Shown: positions 45,611 through 57,711 of the stretch, in pieces
Layout: each line of letters starts with the position of its first letter
Numbering within the stretch: position 1 is the stretch's first letter
Made by a program: the position numbers and the translations under genes
Origin: Stratiolaelaps scimitus
Lineage: Eukaryota > Arthropoda > Arachnida > Mesostigmata > Laelapidae
Assembly (NCBI GenBank): GCA_019614645.1
Contig: JABWDB010000009.1
Coordinates: forward strand, 5,561,501 to 5,625,500
Length of the DNA: 64,000 bases
Direction: 5' to 3'
The notes under the pieces: model-generated
Told to the model about the DNA's origin: nothing
Database searches by the model: none
What the model saw: the letters and a program-made list of their open reading frames with translations, nothing else

Positions 45611-46014
45611 TTAGCAAAGAGATGTGGTTGAGACAGACGCGGTCTTTAAATCGATGAACGCGACGTCGAGTTCAGGCGTTGCCTTCGGCCGTCGACTAAT
45701 TTTCTCATTAGTCTCGTTCACCTCTGTCACCAGGTTTGCCTTTCGCGTCAACAGAGCGAACTTAGATGAGGACTTGGACTCGGCAAAGTCGGCTCTCATC
45801 CTCCCGTGGATTGTTCGAGGCGGCAATTCGTTCGGCCAGCCCCGATCCCTGTAGAACGGAGCAGGGTGCATTTCGTGCAGAATGATTATGACACTATCGT
45901 CAGCGGCGTCACCGGCCGCCGTATCTACTGCCAACGTTACAAACTGCGCCGAAGCGAGCCTCGTCACCGCTTGCCGTGCATGCTGATAAGGTAGAATCGG
46001 ACGCCACATGAACG
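45611..46014 (-). CDS. Candidate last coding exon, 133 residues
   Basis: The minus-strand acceptor TCGATTCTTAAACCGTCTCAG (AG at 46016-46015) opens a frame of two carried bases, Phe and then an ATG at 46009. It continues for 132 codons from the ATG to TAA at 45613-45611. G+C is about 53, 45 and 61 percent at positions one to three. The translation has a globular-like composition: a hydrophobic start, then DDSVIIILHEMHPAPFYRDR, then a charged half with Lys/Glu/Thr and ending TTSLC. The plus strand is open for shorter stretches only. No catalytic motif or domain is recognised, and no AATAAA is seen close behind the stop. The ATG could also be a start codon directly after the splice. Confidence 0.33.
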
Positions 46015-46854
46015 CTGAGACGGTTTAAGAATCGAGATAAGCAAAAATGCTTTGCTTGCTGTGGCGTAGTGGCCAACGCAGAAACACACACACACACACA
46101 GCAACAGCCGAAGAGATATCGTTCGTCTCGAATTTGATGTTTGGCATTTACAAATTGCCGGAGTAGGCAATCGGCGACCAGAGCGGGACATCCCGTCTGT
46201 GGTCATCTTGAACGCAGCTACTGCTGCTGCTACAGCTGCTGGCAGGTGAAGGGCTCTACTTCAAGCAAGCAAGCGACGCACGTCAAACGTCTACATAGGC
46301 ACAGGTATCTATCTTCAAACATTACGAACACTCCATGCTATTCTATGGCGAGAGAAAATCGGAAAGGGCGGCCGACGCTCAATTTGATCGTCGACGACCA
46401 TCGCCGTTCAAACGGACCGTACCGTAAAGTAGGAGTCCCAAAGATCGCGCGCTCAGTCCCAGTGGTTTAATTGAGTCGCCCGTTGTTAGCGTTAACTTAA
46501 GAAGCAGACGCACATACACACAGAGTAACAAGAGGCACCTGATTAGTGCTGGGATCAGGCTGTTTTCGAGAGAAAAACGAAAAAAAAACTCATGTGGCCA
46601 AAGCTCTCTGTCACGAAACGAGACAAAATAGCGCTGCGTCTTTGATGGACACCGTTCCCGCGCTACATCCCGTTTCCCCTTTTTCCTTATGACTCGCTGA
46701 GCGAATTGCAATGAGTTGACGATGAAAATTTACCAGGGGCTATTTATCCATATTGTCGTCATTGTAAGTATATGCCTCGATCGTCATTTAGGCTCGCTGG
46801 TCATTAGACGGCGGTTGCAGTACACTCATACAATAATGATAATAGCAGCTACGG

Positions 46855-46857
<3 letters not shown>

Positions 46858-46911
<54 letters not shown>

Positions 46912-46918
46912 TATATAC
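46858..46918. repeat. (TA)24 microsatellite with extension
   Basis: Forty-eight bases of pure TA, then CATATATATATACAT. Confidence 0.9.
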
Positions 46919-48523
46919 ATGGCAAACTTTTATAATAAGAATAAAAAAAGTCCACAAGTAGACAGAAAGTGGACAACAAAAAACTTGACCCAACTGACCC
47001 CTCCTTGAGGTGAGCGCGACATCAGTAATACTCCTCATCTATAGAGGCGACGGCGGCATGTGCAGTTTCAGTCGTCACTGAATGGGGCCGTATATCATGT
47101 CCATTTTTAGATAATACCACTATCGTTATTTATGGGCTGTTCTAGGCAAGACGTCTATTAATTAATGATGGGAAAAGCCGAGCGGGTGCATTATGGTGCA
47201 GGAGTGACTTCCCTGCTGAATTCGAGGCTTCACATCTTCCTCCAGCTGAACGATGGACCAACAGAGAGGACGCAGTGAGCAGACTAGTGGATTTACATAC
47301 AAATTTGCTAATTATACCAAAGTGACATATAGCCGGTAAGAAGTTGCCATTGGGCGCCAGGCCGTGTGGCTTGTGCCACCAAGAAGCACTATTTAGATCT
47401 GACGTCTTGTCTCGTGCGGTCAGAGGCGGCCGCGGATCGGCAAATATCCGTTGGAAGAGGCTGCGACCTTCATCCCAATGCTTTTACGTTAGATATGAAC
47501 CGCGTCAAGCTTCTGCATCTATTCCGTGACAGGCCCGGTCAGAGAGTGCGTGTCTTCCCGCCGACCTGTCCGACTCGATACGGCTCTCTCATCGCGAGCA
47601 CCTCCGCTAACTGCCTCTGCCGCACGGCGCACGCTAAGAAAACGCTGCTGCACGCAGAACGGGCAATATCATCTCACTTCATGCTGAATTCTCCTCTTCT
47701 CGAGCGAGCCTGTAGCCAGTAAGTCGACAGAAGCAATAGACATATCGAGACGCCAGCTCGCCAGCGCCTCGTGCTGTTGTCGTCCCACAACAACACGACC
47801 CAAGATCAACAAACAACAACGCTTCAAGGTACCCCCCAACCAACAACGACGTCTCCGTGGAGTGGAACTGCTGAACCGATCAGCCGGCCGAAGTTGCGAC
47901 TCGGTGTTATCCCACTGAATGCTTTCGTTGTCGTCACAGAACTCGGTTGAACTCGGCGAGTATTTTTATGAAGCAAACAAAACATGAAGATGCAAGATCA
48001 TTCGAACAATGGTTGTATATAGAGAACGAGCGAGAGAGAAAGATAGAGAGGCTGGGTGGGTGGGTGGTCGGTCGTGTGGATGGCTCTGTGCGTGTGTGAA
48101 AAAGAGTCCAAAGGATAATTTGCATGCAGGTATATGAATGGCGTACACCCCATTCAGATTCACGAGAGTGCTCCAGATACGGAGGATATGTATTGTGCGA
48201 GGATACATCTCCTAGCCCCGTCGTCTACACGACGCATTCGGCGTTAGCAACCGCCATTAGCCTGCGGCAAATGTGCTAGTGGCAGTGATGACTAGAAGAT
48301 ATGACAGCTCTCCGCGACTATTCGCCCCCTTTGCCACATCTATTCTCTATCCATCTAACACTTGTCAAGGCTCGCAAGCGTTTGTTGCATGCTGGTCGGG
48401 CCGTACGGGCCGAAAAGGAACGCAGCGTCTCGTCGGCAGCGGCATCAGCAGTAGTCCAACGCCGTGTTGGTAGCAGCGGCGGGAGTGTTCGTGTATTGAA
48501 CTTGAAATGGTTGTCGACATAAC

Positions 48524-48562
48524 GACAACAGCAACAACAACAACAACAACAGCAGCAGCAGC
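48524..48562. repeat. (CAA)n/(CAG)n compound repeat
   Basis: CAA units followed by CAG units, about 39 bp. Confidence 0.85.
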
Positions 48563-49009
48563 AATGATGCAAACTTCAACTACGACGCGAGCAGCAGTGG
48601 TACCGCCACCTTATATCCGGCGTAATGGCAAATTTCACGCCCGACCGCTCAAGTCCCCATGCTCTCGTCCAGCTCTTCTTATCCCAGCCTTTGTCAATGA
48701 TCGCTGCGTTGTCCCGTCGGTGTCGATGCAACACCCGTGTTCAACGATGTGTCGCGCATGTGACCAGCAACAGAAGCAGCTAAGAAGACCTCCGCTCGAA
48801 GACAACAGTGACAACGTTCGAGACGTTGGCCGGCAGAACGTCTATGCGCCATCCCTCCTGTGTTTTCTCTGTGACGACCATTCTTCGACGAACACCAACA
48901 CCGCTACAGCGGTCGCCGCCAATGCCGATAGCATGAAGGCTGAATATACACACACACGCATACATAGACTCGTACGGCATGGTGCACAGCGTTTGATTTC
49001 TTAGGTTTC

Positions 49010-49080
49010 GCCTCTCTCTCTCCTCCTTCTCTTTTTCTCTCTCTCTATCTATCTCTCTCTCTCTCCTCTCTCTTCTCTCG
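49010..49080. repeat. CT-rich tract
   Basis: About 70 bp almost entirely of C and T, ending in TTCTCTCGCAG. It would serve as a strong plus-strand acceptor at 49083. Confidence 0.8.
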
Positions 49081-49529
49081 CAGAGAAGCAGTCTCGAGAA
49101 TTGCCACAGCACTTGTGGCCACATACATACGGCACTCAGCAGTGGCAACAATAGGTAGGAGCCATCGCCGTGACGGTGCAGCAGCAGTGAAAAAGGCTGT
49201 TTCGTTGGCATTCTTTTTTGTGTGTGTGTGTGATGAAATTAATGCATAAAATTACAACTTTTCTCTCCACGCGTTTCACGTTGTGCGTACACGCTTCGCT
49301 ACGCCACGCCACGCTGATGCTGTGTCGACCGACGCTCACTCCGGCGGATGAACGCAATGACCGGCAGGTAATAGACAGACTATCGTCGTCTCCTGCGCTG
49401 CTGCTGTTGCTGCTACAGTCGGTGGTAGCGACGAAGACGACGATGAACAACGTCAAAGAACTAAGAACCAGGGTCCCTTGGGCCGTTCGTGCGCCTCGTT
49501 ATTCTCTGCCCGAGGACGATGGCGAAAAC

Positions 49530-49586
49530 GAAGAAGAAGAAGACGAAGAAGACGGTGAAGAAGAAGAGACGAAGAAAAAGAAAAAA
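49530..49586. repeat. GAA/GAC-rich tract
   Basis: GAA and GAC units followed by an AAG-rich end. They encode Glu, Asp and Lys runs in one frame. Confidence 0.75.
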
Positions 49587-49846
49587 TTGACAGTCACAAT
49601 AATTTGATTATTTCATCGTTTGATCTCGAATTGTATATGGGAGGATAGAGAAAGATAATCGGAGACAACACGAAGAGAAGGCGAAAATCAAAAAAGATAA
49701 CACCAGAGAAGAACGAACTGTTGCTGTCGTCGTCGTTGTTGTTATTGTTGTTGCTGCCGTCGGTGCTGCTGCTGCTGCTGTAACGCACAGTCAGCAGCGA
49801 CAGCTATTGTCGGCCGCTATATTGCCTCTTGATAACTCAATTCAAA

Positions 49847-50275
49847 ATGGCCAGTCAGCTAGCGAGCGCTCAATCACTCACTGAGTTGCACAGTAGTGCT
49901 CGCCACATTTATCGCCACTCGGCCTGCGTCGGCCAACGCCGCCCATTACACGGCCGACGCAAATATATGCAGAATTTCACGTTCATAACGGCCAGCCTCG
50001 GCCAGCTTAGGTCGTCTGACGCCGTCGTCCGCAGCAGTGCTGTTGCGAGAAGTGCACCAATGGTGCGGCCGTTGCGTGCGAACGCTTGCGACGACGATTC
50101 GCTGCTGCTCTACGCGATGACTCGACTCGCCCGCCACCATTCGCCCGTCTGTGGTGGCTTTAGCGGCGCCGCCAACAACAACAATGCAATGGCCGTCTTC
50201 GACGACTTCGCACCGACCACCGCCACCACTGCAATCACTTCATCATCGTCTGCTGCCTCCGCTTTTCTCGTATAG
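49847..50275 (+). CDS. Candidate single-exon gene, 142 residues, optimal start context
   Basis: ATG at 49847 in the context TTCAAAATGGCC (A at -3, G at +4) opens 143 codons ending in TAG at 50273-50275. G+C is about 56, 51 and 65 percent at positions one to three. The product begins MASQLASAQSLTELHSSARH and is Ala/Ser/Arg-rich. It includes an acidic spot (CDDDSLLLYAMTRLARHH) and ends in Thr/Ala/Ser-rich sequence. No signal peptide or known domain is seen. A TA tract begins at once after the stop. It could also be a first coding exon whose donor was not recognised. Confidence 0.3.
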   Translation: MASQLASAQSLTELHSSARHIYRHSACVGQRRPLHGRRKYMQNFTFITASLGQLRSSDAVVRSSAVARSAPMVRPLRANACDDDSLLLYAMTRLARHHSPVCGGFSGAANNNNAMAVFDDFAPTTATTAITSSSSAASAFLV

Positions 50276-50298
50276 ATATATATATATATATATATATA
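50276..50298. repeat. (TA)n microsatellite
   Basis: Eleven TA units directly after a stop codon. Confidence 0.9.
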
Positions 50299-50626
50299 GA
50301 CGAAATGGCCGGCAGTGACAAGTGAAGAAGGGTACGGACCCATCAACGACGTCACTATCATTGTCGTCAACGACAGCGCTCCGTATCATCCAGAGAAGGG
50401 GGCGAGGCGCGCGCGTCCCCTCTCGCTCGATGTGCCTGCTCTTGAGTGAGAGTGTGTGTGTATGCGTCTGATATGTGTATATACGTCTATTTGATGAAGT
50501 TCTCACTAGCTAGCTCATAGCTCCGGCAGTGTTCTCTAGAAAATTTGGCAGAATATAGACACACACACACACACTTGGCATGCAAGGAAAACACGCCCAG
50601 ATCGACTTGTTGTCACTGCGCAAAAC

Positions 50627-51103
50627 GTGCGCAAGGTCTGCCAAGTTGACCCGTTGCAACGGGACGAACGCCTCAATGCAGAACGCCACCTACGTCCGAC
50701 ACAAAGACAAATGGACAGGATAGGCAGTTCGAGACAAAGGCAGCGTGGATACAATCTCTTGTACACATACACCCACGATGGAACAGACGCGCCGATGCAA
50801 AACTTCAAAGGCCTAATCGAATCAACGACCGAATCAGCGGACGCCGACGAAAACGAGATGCACCTAACGTCCAAGATCGCGTCGCCGTATTCACGCCGTG
50901 AAGCAAATATTGTTACGCACGCGGCGGTAGGCGGCTGTAACGGCCGTTGTAGCAGTTTTGAAAGCTCCGCCAAAAAAAGTCCAGGTCGAAATTCATCGGA
51001 AACCATTGCTACTGCTGCTGCTGCCGCCGCCGCTGATGTTGCTGCTGACGATGGCGGTGATGATGATAACGGGCAGAGATTTCGGGTTGTCAATTTTTTG
51101 TAG
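50627..51103 (+). CDS. Possible coding frame, acidic, 158 codons
   Basis: An open frame runs to TAG at 51101-51103, with an ATG at 50711 and another at 50795. Around 50787-50895 third-position G+C is about 72 percent against 47 and 42 percent at positions one and two. That part reads MQNFKGLIESTTESADADEN and onward. The end is Ala and Asp runs encoded by GCT/GAT repeats. The opposite strand is open for 185 codons in a frame sharing the same third positions, so strand is not settled. No splice signal supports it. Confidence 0.17.
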   Translation: MRKVCQVDPLQRDERLNAERHLRPTQRQMDRIGSSRQRQRGYNLLYTYTHDGTDAPMQNFKGLIESTTESADADENEMHLTSKIASPYSRREANIVTHAAVGGCNGRCSSFESSAKKSPGRNSSETIATAAAAAAADVAADDGGDDDNGQRFRVVNFL

Positions 51104-51160
51104 TATATTTTCTTCTAGTAGATTTGATTGCTCGCATTTCTTCACTGTGTTGCAAAGTAA

Positions 51161-51168
<8 letters not shown>

Positions 51169-51195
<27 letters not shown>
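51169..51195. repeat. (TA)n microsatellite
   Basis: About thirteen TA units. Confidence 0.85.
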
Positions 51196-52227
51196 GCTGA
51201 AGCTCCCCATCGTTGTCGCCCCGCTTCTTCGAGCCTTTTCTTCTATCTGCTCCCAAATAAAAAGCTCACTTTTCGCTAGTGCTGCTATCTCTTGCTCCGG
51301 CTCGCCGCTGTCGATCATTGCCGCTGTCGTCGATGCAGCAGCCGCCGCCGCTGCCACCGCCACCTCAATTCTGTTTGTTGATTTCAGCCTCTGTTTGTAC
51401 TTGTCATCAGCGGTATGGGCATCGTCTGTCAACAGACGCAACACACGTGGAAGAGGCCGAGTAAATGAGGCAGGACACGGAATCCTTTTTACCATTGGGC
51501 GCGTCGTTTATTTCTCCGCTTCGTCGTTCCGACAGCCATCGGGGCGCCGCCAGTGGTGGGGATGAGCGCAGCGGGTAATCCGTTGATGACAAAGCCACCG
51601 CGCATCAGCGTGTGTAACTGTCCAGACAATCTGGATCAATTATAAAACAACGTCGCGATGATGAACACACGATAACAACGATGCGGAGACAGCGGCGCTC
51701 AGCAGCAGCAGCAACAGCAACAGCAGCAACAACAACAATACGAAATGCCGAAAACCTATCTACGAACAATGCGGCCAGTTGATTGAAAGCTGGCAGAGGG
51801 GAGCTGGGGCGGTGTCGTAATTCTTGCTGTCTTCCAACACTTGCTTCCTTTTCTGCAGGCGACCAGAACGAAATAATATGAACGACTGAATGCTGCTGCT
51901 GCTGCTGCAGCTGGAGTTGCTACTGCACGCGGCACCACAATCGCTCAGCTGCTATATATCGTCGCGCGGTCAGATTGTTCCGTTGACGTTTATTGCTGCT
52001 TTTGCAGCCGCCGCAGCAGCCGCCAAATGATTGCTATTATTAGTTAGATACGTTGTCATCTTTATCATTACCGCTGTGATTGTTGTTGTTGTTGTTGTCG
52101 TCGATCGTCGCGTTTCCGAGTGTAGTGACTCAATCAAGTGTCTCTTCCTCGCCTCGTCCGCTTGTTGTTCAATCCGCTCCAATCTCCTACCGCTCGCTGC
52201 TGGTCTGTATCTCTTTCGATGGACTGT

Positions 52228-52231
<4 letters not shown>

Positions 52232-52262
<31 letters not shown>
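52232..52262. repeat. (AT)n microsatellite
   Basis: About fifteen AT units. Confidence 0.9.
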
Positions 52263-53691
52263 GGACCACCAATATTAATCATAATCCACAATGGAGCGAT
52301 ACTGCATCGGCCGTAGTTGCAACAGCTGTCATGCCCAAGGCAGCTACTGCCTGAACAGAGATGCCATACACGCTGGTTGCTCGCTGGCACAATGGTGTGG
52401 AAAGTTGTCCACGTTTTGTCTGTCGCCGTGGCCGGCTTCGAGATCTGAAAGCGACGGGGAGCGGGCCAGAGAAAGAGAGAAACTGGAGCATCGAGGAGTG
52501 GCCGTCTCAGTGGTCCGATAGCGCACATCATCCATTTGTTTCTAGAGTGGGGCTGGCAGCCAACTGGTTCCAGCGATGAGAGCTCGCCCTAGCAGCGAAC
52601 GAGACAAGCTGCGTTCGCCTCAGATCACCATTATCATCAGCGACTGCTGCCGCTAGCTTCACCCCGAACCGCAGTGACGACGTCGACGAGAACAACTTCG
52701 ACGTACACAAATCGATAGACGGCAGCGGCGGCGGCGGCGGACTAGCAGAAGCAGCAGCCAAACCCTCCAGCACCTCCAGGAGCTCGAAGCACCGGGGGCG
52801 TCGGACGGAAGGGGTGCCGTTGACTACCTGTGGCGGCCGCCGTGACGCCCGACACTCGATTAGTCCTACGATCGCAGGTCGTGGACTGTGGGTCCCCATA
52901 GGATCATAGATCGCCCTCGCCAGCTAAAGGAACATCGGCGGCAGAGGCAGCAGGAGCCAGCGAATTCAATACTTTCTCCGTCCTTCGTAAACAAACAAAC
53001 AAGCGAGCACGCAAGCATGAAGGGACGGCGGAGGCAGCCCGGCAGAACGACATCGGAACAGAACGTAGAATCGGGAAAAAGGAGCATCCTTTTGTGCTGC
53101 TATCCCAGACAGGCATCGAATATTGATCTTAGTCGCCACCCGGATGGGCTGCACCGCAACGCAACCCTTGTGGTGTACACGTTACCGCTTTCATAATGTA
53201 CATGTGCTATGCACATGTTTACATTTCGTGTGGAGCACATTAATACGGAAGAACAGAGAAGAGCATAAGTACACGCACACACACACAGACACGGACGCCT
53301 AAATAAGGATGTAAATATATTTACATGAACATATATAGATTATGGGCGATGAATATGGCCAGATGAAGAGTACATATATCGTTATTGTTATAGTAAACAG
53401 TCCGCGTTATATTATTGGGAGCTTGAGCGACGGTAGCGCATAGCTGTTTCAAGGTGGCTAGCAAAAACAAGCACACAGTGAACGTAGCCGTATGTAGAAG
53501 AAAAAATGAGTCAACGAAAGTGGGGCGAGGTACATCATCCCTCGCCAATACTCGCCGTACGTACTAAGTAATTGAAATGAGAATGAAAATAGAACTATTT
53601 AAGTCTGTCGTACCCTGCCAAGCGTCTGCTGATAAACTGCCTCGTTCGGCTAATTGAAGAAATAAACCGGTCCAGTGTTATTTGATGGAGA

Positions 53692-53719
53692 AAACACATA
53701 TATGAATATATATGTGTTT
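53692..53719. repeat. Perfect 12-bp hairpin in AT-rich DNA
   Basis: AAACACATATAT (53692-53703) and its exact inverse complement ATATATGTGTTT (53708-53719) around a GAAT loop. It is followed by an irregular TA tract to 53758. Confidence 0.85.
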
Positions 53720-54401
53720 ATATATATGAAAATATAATATATATATATATATATATAATGTTGTAGCTCTCAAGCTGGCATGCTGAAGATTCGAATCATT
53801 GGGAAGGAACTTCGAACAGGCATTAACTACACGAATCCCTTATCAGGATATTTAGTATTATCGCGCTTATGATCATACGATTATAAATGTCCACCTATTT
53901 GTACAAACTCCCTATATAGATAATAGATAATTGCTCTCGACGGCGGTAAACGCATGTGACCAGATGGTGTGGTGTCTGTTGCATCATCCCGATGATGTCA
54001 ATGGGCGATGACTGAATAGAAATAGTTCGAAGAGACGAAGCCGGGAGGACGGGGGGGGGAAGGGAACTCACAACGGAGGTTCGACGTTGTTCATCATTGT
54101 TCGAAAAAGAGAGGACGCAAAAAGGGGGATAAGAGAATCAAATTCAATTGATTGAAACTCTTTTATTAAATACCCATTTAACCCTAATGGGCGCTTGGGG
54201 ATCAAGAACGAGTGCTTTCGAGAGCGAGAAAGGCGGATGGAGAGAAAGAGGAGGCAGAGGCAGAGAGAAATAGTCAAACGTTGGAGGGGCGGTCGGCTGG
54301 AGCGGTACAGCTCTATTATGACTAAGGTAATTTAGATTAATTTTCGTTTGCTTTTGCGGCAGTCGAGGCAACAGCAGTGGTAGAAGAATAAGAAGCAACA
54401 G

Positions 54402-54418
54402 AGAGAGAGAGAGAGAGT
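54402..54418. repeat. (GA)n microsatellite
   Basis: Eight GA units. Confidence 0.85.
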
Positions 54419-55681
54419 GCAAGGGTACTTTGGTCTTGTTATTCGGACTGTGCCGTTGTTCAACACAGTGAATTTCGTCTCGTTAGAAGACGTTGCCGCT
54501 ATCAGAAGAACAGCCACTACTACTACTACTTGCTAATAATAATCATAACAAATAATAGTGTGTGTATTGTGCGTGAATGATGCGCGTACACTGCTTACGA
54601 TATTACTTAAAAGGCGCCAAGGGCCGTAACTCGCCGACGAATAACCCCTTGTTTTTCTGGCGCAAACGAACAGCGGCGAGCAGGTCACCAGCGGGTATAA
54701 GCGTGCGGCACAACACAGCATCAACAACAATAATAAATTATAAGGGCACCACTAGACGACGACGACGACAACAACAACTGAGCAACGTTACCAACGAGGA
54801 ACTGGCAATATGGTACGTCCAGTAGCACGAGCACAACGTCATAATGCGTTCGGATAACTAATAACAATAATAATAATAATACAGTGAAGTAGAAGAGGTG
54901 AGATGAGGTCAAGCCAAGACATGGCTACCACCGTCGCTGCGGTTGATCTCGACTCCATTTCTTACTTTTGACATACGAAGTCAGCGTGGACAGGTGACAA
55001 TAGCGACTCCATCGTGTGATTTCATCGTCAACGTCATAAGTGGGACGAACGAGCCCCGGCTAAGCCGCTCGGCGGCGATTTCCAATTACAATTAACCAGC
55101 AACAGCAAATCCAGTTGGGCACATGCTGCAGGCCGACGCAGGGTCGCAGCGGCAGCAGCGAACGGCTGGTTGCCTCTTATCGTGAGTGGGTGGATGTGTT
55201 GCTAAAGTTACCCTCCCGCTCTCTCCTTCTTTCAATATCGGCCTATGTATAGCTTGATCATCTGCATTTTTATGACCAGCCCCGGGCAATGCTGATGGCC
55301 ACCAGCGCTGACTCTCTCTGCGTGAACCCTCATCAGCGGGAGACAGCGCGATACGGCAATGAGCAAACGGCTACGCTAAAACGATAGACGATTGGTGTAC
55401 GTCGGCTGCAGGGAGATTCTCAGTTCGTGGTGGGGAGATATACTTCTCTCTTTCTTCGTCGGCTGACTGGTTTCGCCCGCCAGCATGTGCGCCAGTATAA
55501 GCGATGTATTCTATATAATAGAAAAATATGGGCAAGCAAGCGTATGGATCTGGCGACGGCAGAACAATGTGTAATATGTATCGATAGCAGTTGAGTTTCA
55601 TTGTTGATGATGCGCTTGCGGATTTCGTACGTAGGTTAGAACATGGTGACAAGCATACATGAATGACTGAGAGTGTTACGA

Positions 55682-55793
55682 ATGTTTGTCATTCGGCACA
55701 TGGCGGATTGCCTCTCCGACTTCGGATTTACCCATGAGAGGTTTGTCACGAAGGCTAATACGGAATTCGCCTGCTCCATGTGGGCGAATATCG
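55682..55793 (+). CDS. Candidate start exon, coding bias stops at the donor
   Basis: ATG at 55682 reads 37 codons plus one base to the donor AATATCG/GTAAGA (55794). Third-position G+C is about 70 percent against 43 percent at both other positions. Beyond the donor the same frame stays open to 56065, but third-position G+C falls to about 49 percent, which marks the donor as a real boundary. The product MFVIRHMADCLSDFGFTHER is followed by a mixed segment ending in Ser-Met-Trp-Ala-Asn-Ile. There is no signal peptide and no recognised family. The ATG context is weak (C at -3), and the frame is open only five codons further upstream. Confidence 0.3.
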
Positions 55794-57711
55794 GTAAGAA
55801 CCACAGGTCGACGACAGGGAGAGCTTATAGCAAGGGGCACTTACACTCTGAGTCTGTGCAGTATGTACAGGATGGTGAGTGTCTACTTGATATGAGGAGA
55901 TTGTGTTCTACTCAATTGAGCGCCTTCCTTTCTGATCGCTTCCAGCTCAACCTTACGAAATGTACAGCAATAGCGTCTCGCGGGTGTTCATCGTCTCCTG
56001 AGAGCGTGAAACTGCCAGAGGTTCTTGACGCCCCCTTTCGACAACCATGTCTGGGGGCTATTTGAGGGGCAGCGTAGGAGGGAGCTAAAGCACCGCTGTT
56101 AGACAGTCAGGTTTACAACAGGTCATAAACCCCACCAGAGATGTGGGGGGGGGAGGGGGATAATCTCGAGGATTATTCTATACGGCCTTTGTTATGATTC
56201 GCCCAAACACGACGTTTTGAGTAGTGCTGACATGGACGACGTGCAGCTCTCTCAACAGACAACACTCTCGACTTATTGTCGTTGAGAAATTGGTTGCCTT
56301 GGAGTTCGGTTCAGCTCGCCACCGACACCAAATGCACACATATTTCACATACGGATAGTTCATCGTCAGCCAGCCTCTGTAGCCTAATGTTGCTCTCACC
56401 AGATACGTCCGTTTGCAGTGTATCGTGCACTACACTAAGAGGACAATAACAAACTGAACGGCACAAAAAATAGATCGAGCTCACCTCCTCGTCCGGCCTT
56501 CAGTTAATTTTTGAGAACTAGCACTTCCCCGCTTAGTCCGTTCTCGTTCACAGCCCCGTCGCCCCCATCCAGACGCGAGCTTATCGCCAACTTGTTGGGA
56601 CATCGAGAGGCGATCAACCTCTTGCTTCGTGTTAGCCAATACGACAGCGCAAGGTTGACTTGCTGGTCCCTTCTACCTGTAACCTAATGTACACTACAAC
56701 TCCACCGTAGAGTATCCCCAAGCTAGAACGCGAGAAGTGGCTCCAATTGTGCAGCAGCTTGCTTTTATTACACACAAATAATGTTTCGGCTGTGCCACGC
56801 CTTGTGCCGCTAAGGCGAGCTGTGTCGTCTCGTTGAGCAGCTACCGGCAACAACCGCTGCAGCCTCGACGAATGCTGACTGATGGAGGCGGCCCGGATCT
56901 TCGGCATCCGCCCAACACAATCGGTCGTAGGGAACGCCGTGGAAATTTCGACCCGTGGACCCCGCCTGCTTCGATGGGCCTTCACGCCCATACCTTGCCA
57001 AACGAAACGATGTCTAAACTCATTTTTTCTTTATTTCGATTCCGGCTCAGCTGCCGCAGCATCGTTGTTGTTCTCATGTTGTTGTTCATCTCTTAGAGTA
57101 TATGATATCATTCGGTGTAATTCCGCCGAGACAACAGCGCAGCCTGGCCGAAATTTTAGTTAAAGGTGGATTAGTCGGGCGGAGCTGTTTTCAGTCTGCA
57201 GTTAAGCATACGCTTGTAAATGGGTTCGAATAGATTTTCCTTCGTACTTTATTGTGTTACTGTTTAAATGCGATAGAATACAAAAGTCGCAAAAAAATCC
57301 GAGCCGACTAAGTCGAGGGCCAAACAAGCAGCAATATGGCAACGACGACACCCAGACGAGGGGCGCCCCATTCGTCACCATACCGAAGCCCGCCACCCAT
57401 CCAGATGAGAGCGTGCGACAAAACGGACATCATATTGGGACGTAGCAACATAACCAGCCTCTTCACAGCGTTATCATTGTTGCTGTGCTATACGCGTTAC
57501 CCTGTTTGGCGTTAATTTTCCTAGATATTTTCTCGAGAGTCACATCGAATAATTGTAGCGCCCGCCAGAGCCAGTGGCGGCGTACGCGACGTCGGTAAGA
57601 TCCTCGTTCGGTGTCGTCCCTCGCTCTTACCGTTCACTACCGTTTCGTAGTTAGTTCCCTTGTGGAATACAATAATGCTTGCCAAGTGTATCAGTAAGCA
57701 GCATTCGAGCA
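55794..57711. other. Spacer with one good minus-strand donor
   Basis: A minus-strand donor GACGAGGAG/GTGAGC lies at 56482-56487. It is preceded by a minus frame open for about 60 codons with a plausible hydrophilic translation, but that frame shows no third-position bias. A G-rich patch lies at 56142-56160. No gene is supported. Confidence 0.4.

Larger units (their letters stand above)
46015..49846. other. Spacer with long TA, CT and CAA/CAG repeats
   Basis: Includes a 48-bp TA tract, a CAA/CAG block, a 70-bp CT-rich block and a GAA-rich block. The frame at 49218-49607 ends in Glu/Lys runs encoded by the GAA block and is not supported as a gene. Confidence 0.45.
51104..55681. other. Spacer with TA, CAG and AT-rich repeats
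   Basis: TA tracts lie at 51169-51195 and 52232-52262, CAG/CAA repeats at 51699-51742, CTG repeats at 51890-51910, an AT-rich hairpin at 53692-53719 and a GA tract at 54402-54418. Many short frames exist, none with supporting signals. Confidence 0.5.

Noticed and set aside
49218..49607. Frame ending in Glu/Asp and Lys runs, like a nuclear acidic tail
   Set aside because: The runs come from a GAA/AAG simple repeat and the start of the frame shows no coding bias or splice support.
55794..56065. Downstream half of a 130-codon frame with LNLTKC, reminiscent of the region after the catalytic motif in non-LTR reverse transcriptases
   Set aside because: No catalytic motif at the right distance, no codon bias and no neighbouring retroelement domains; the match is too short.
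56488..56660. Minus-strand frame before an AGGAG/GTGAGC donor with a plausible hydrophilic translation
   Set aside because: No third-position bias (about 48 percent) and no acceptor at its start.
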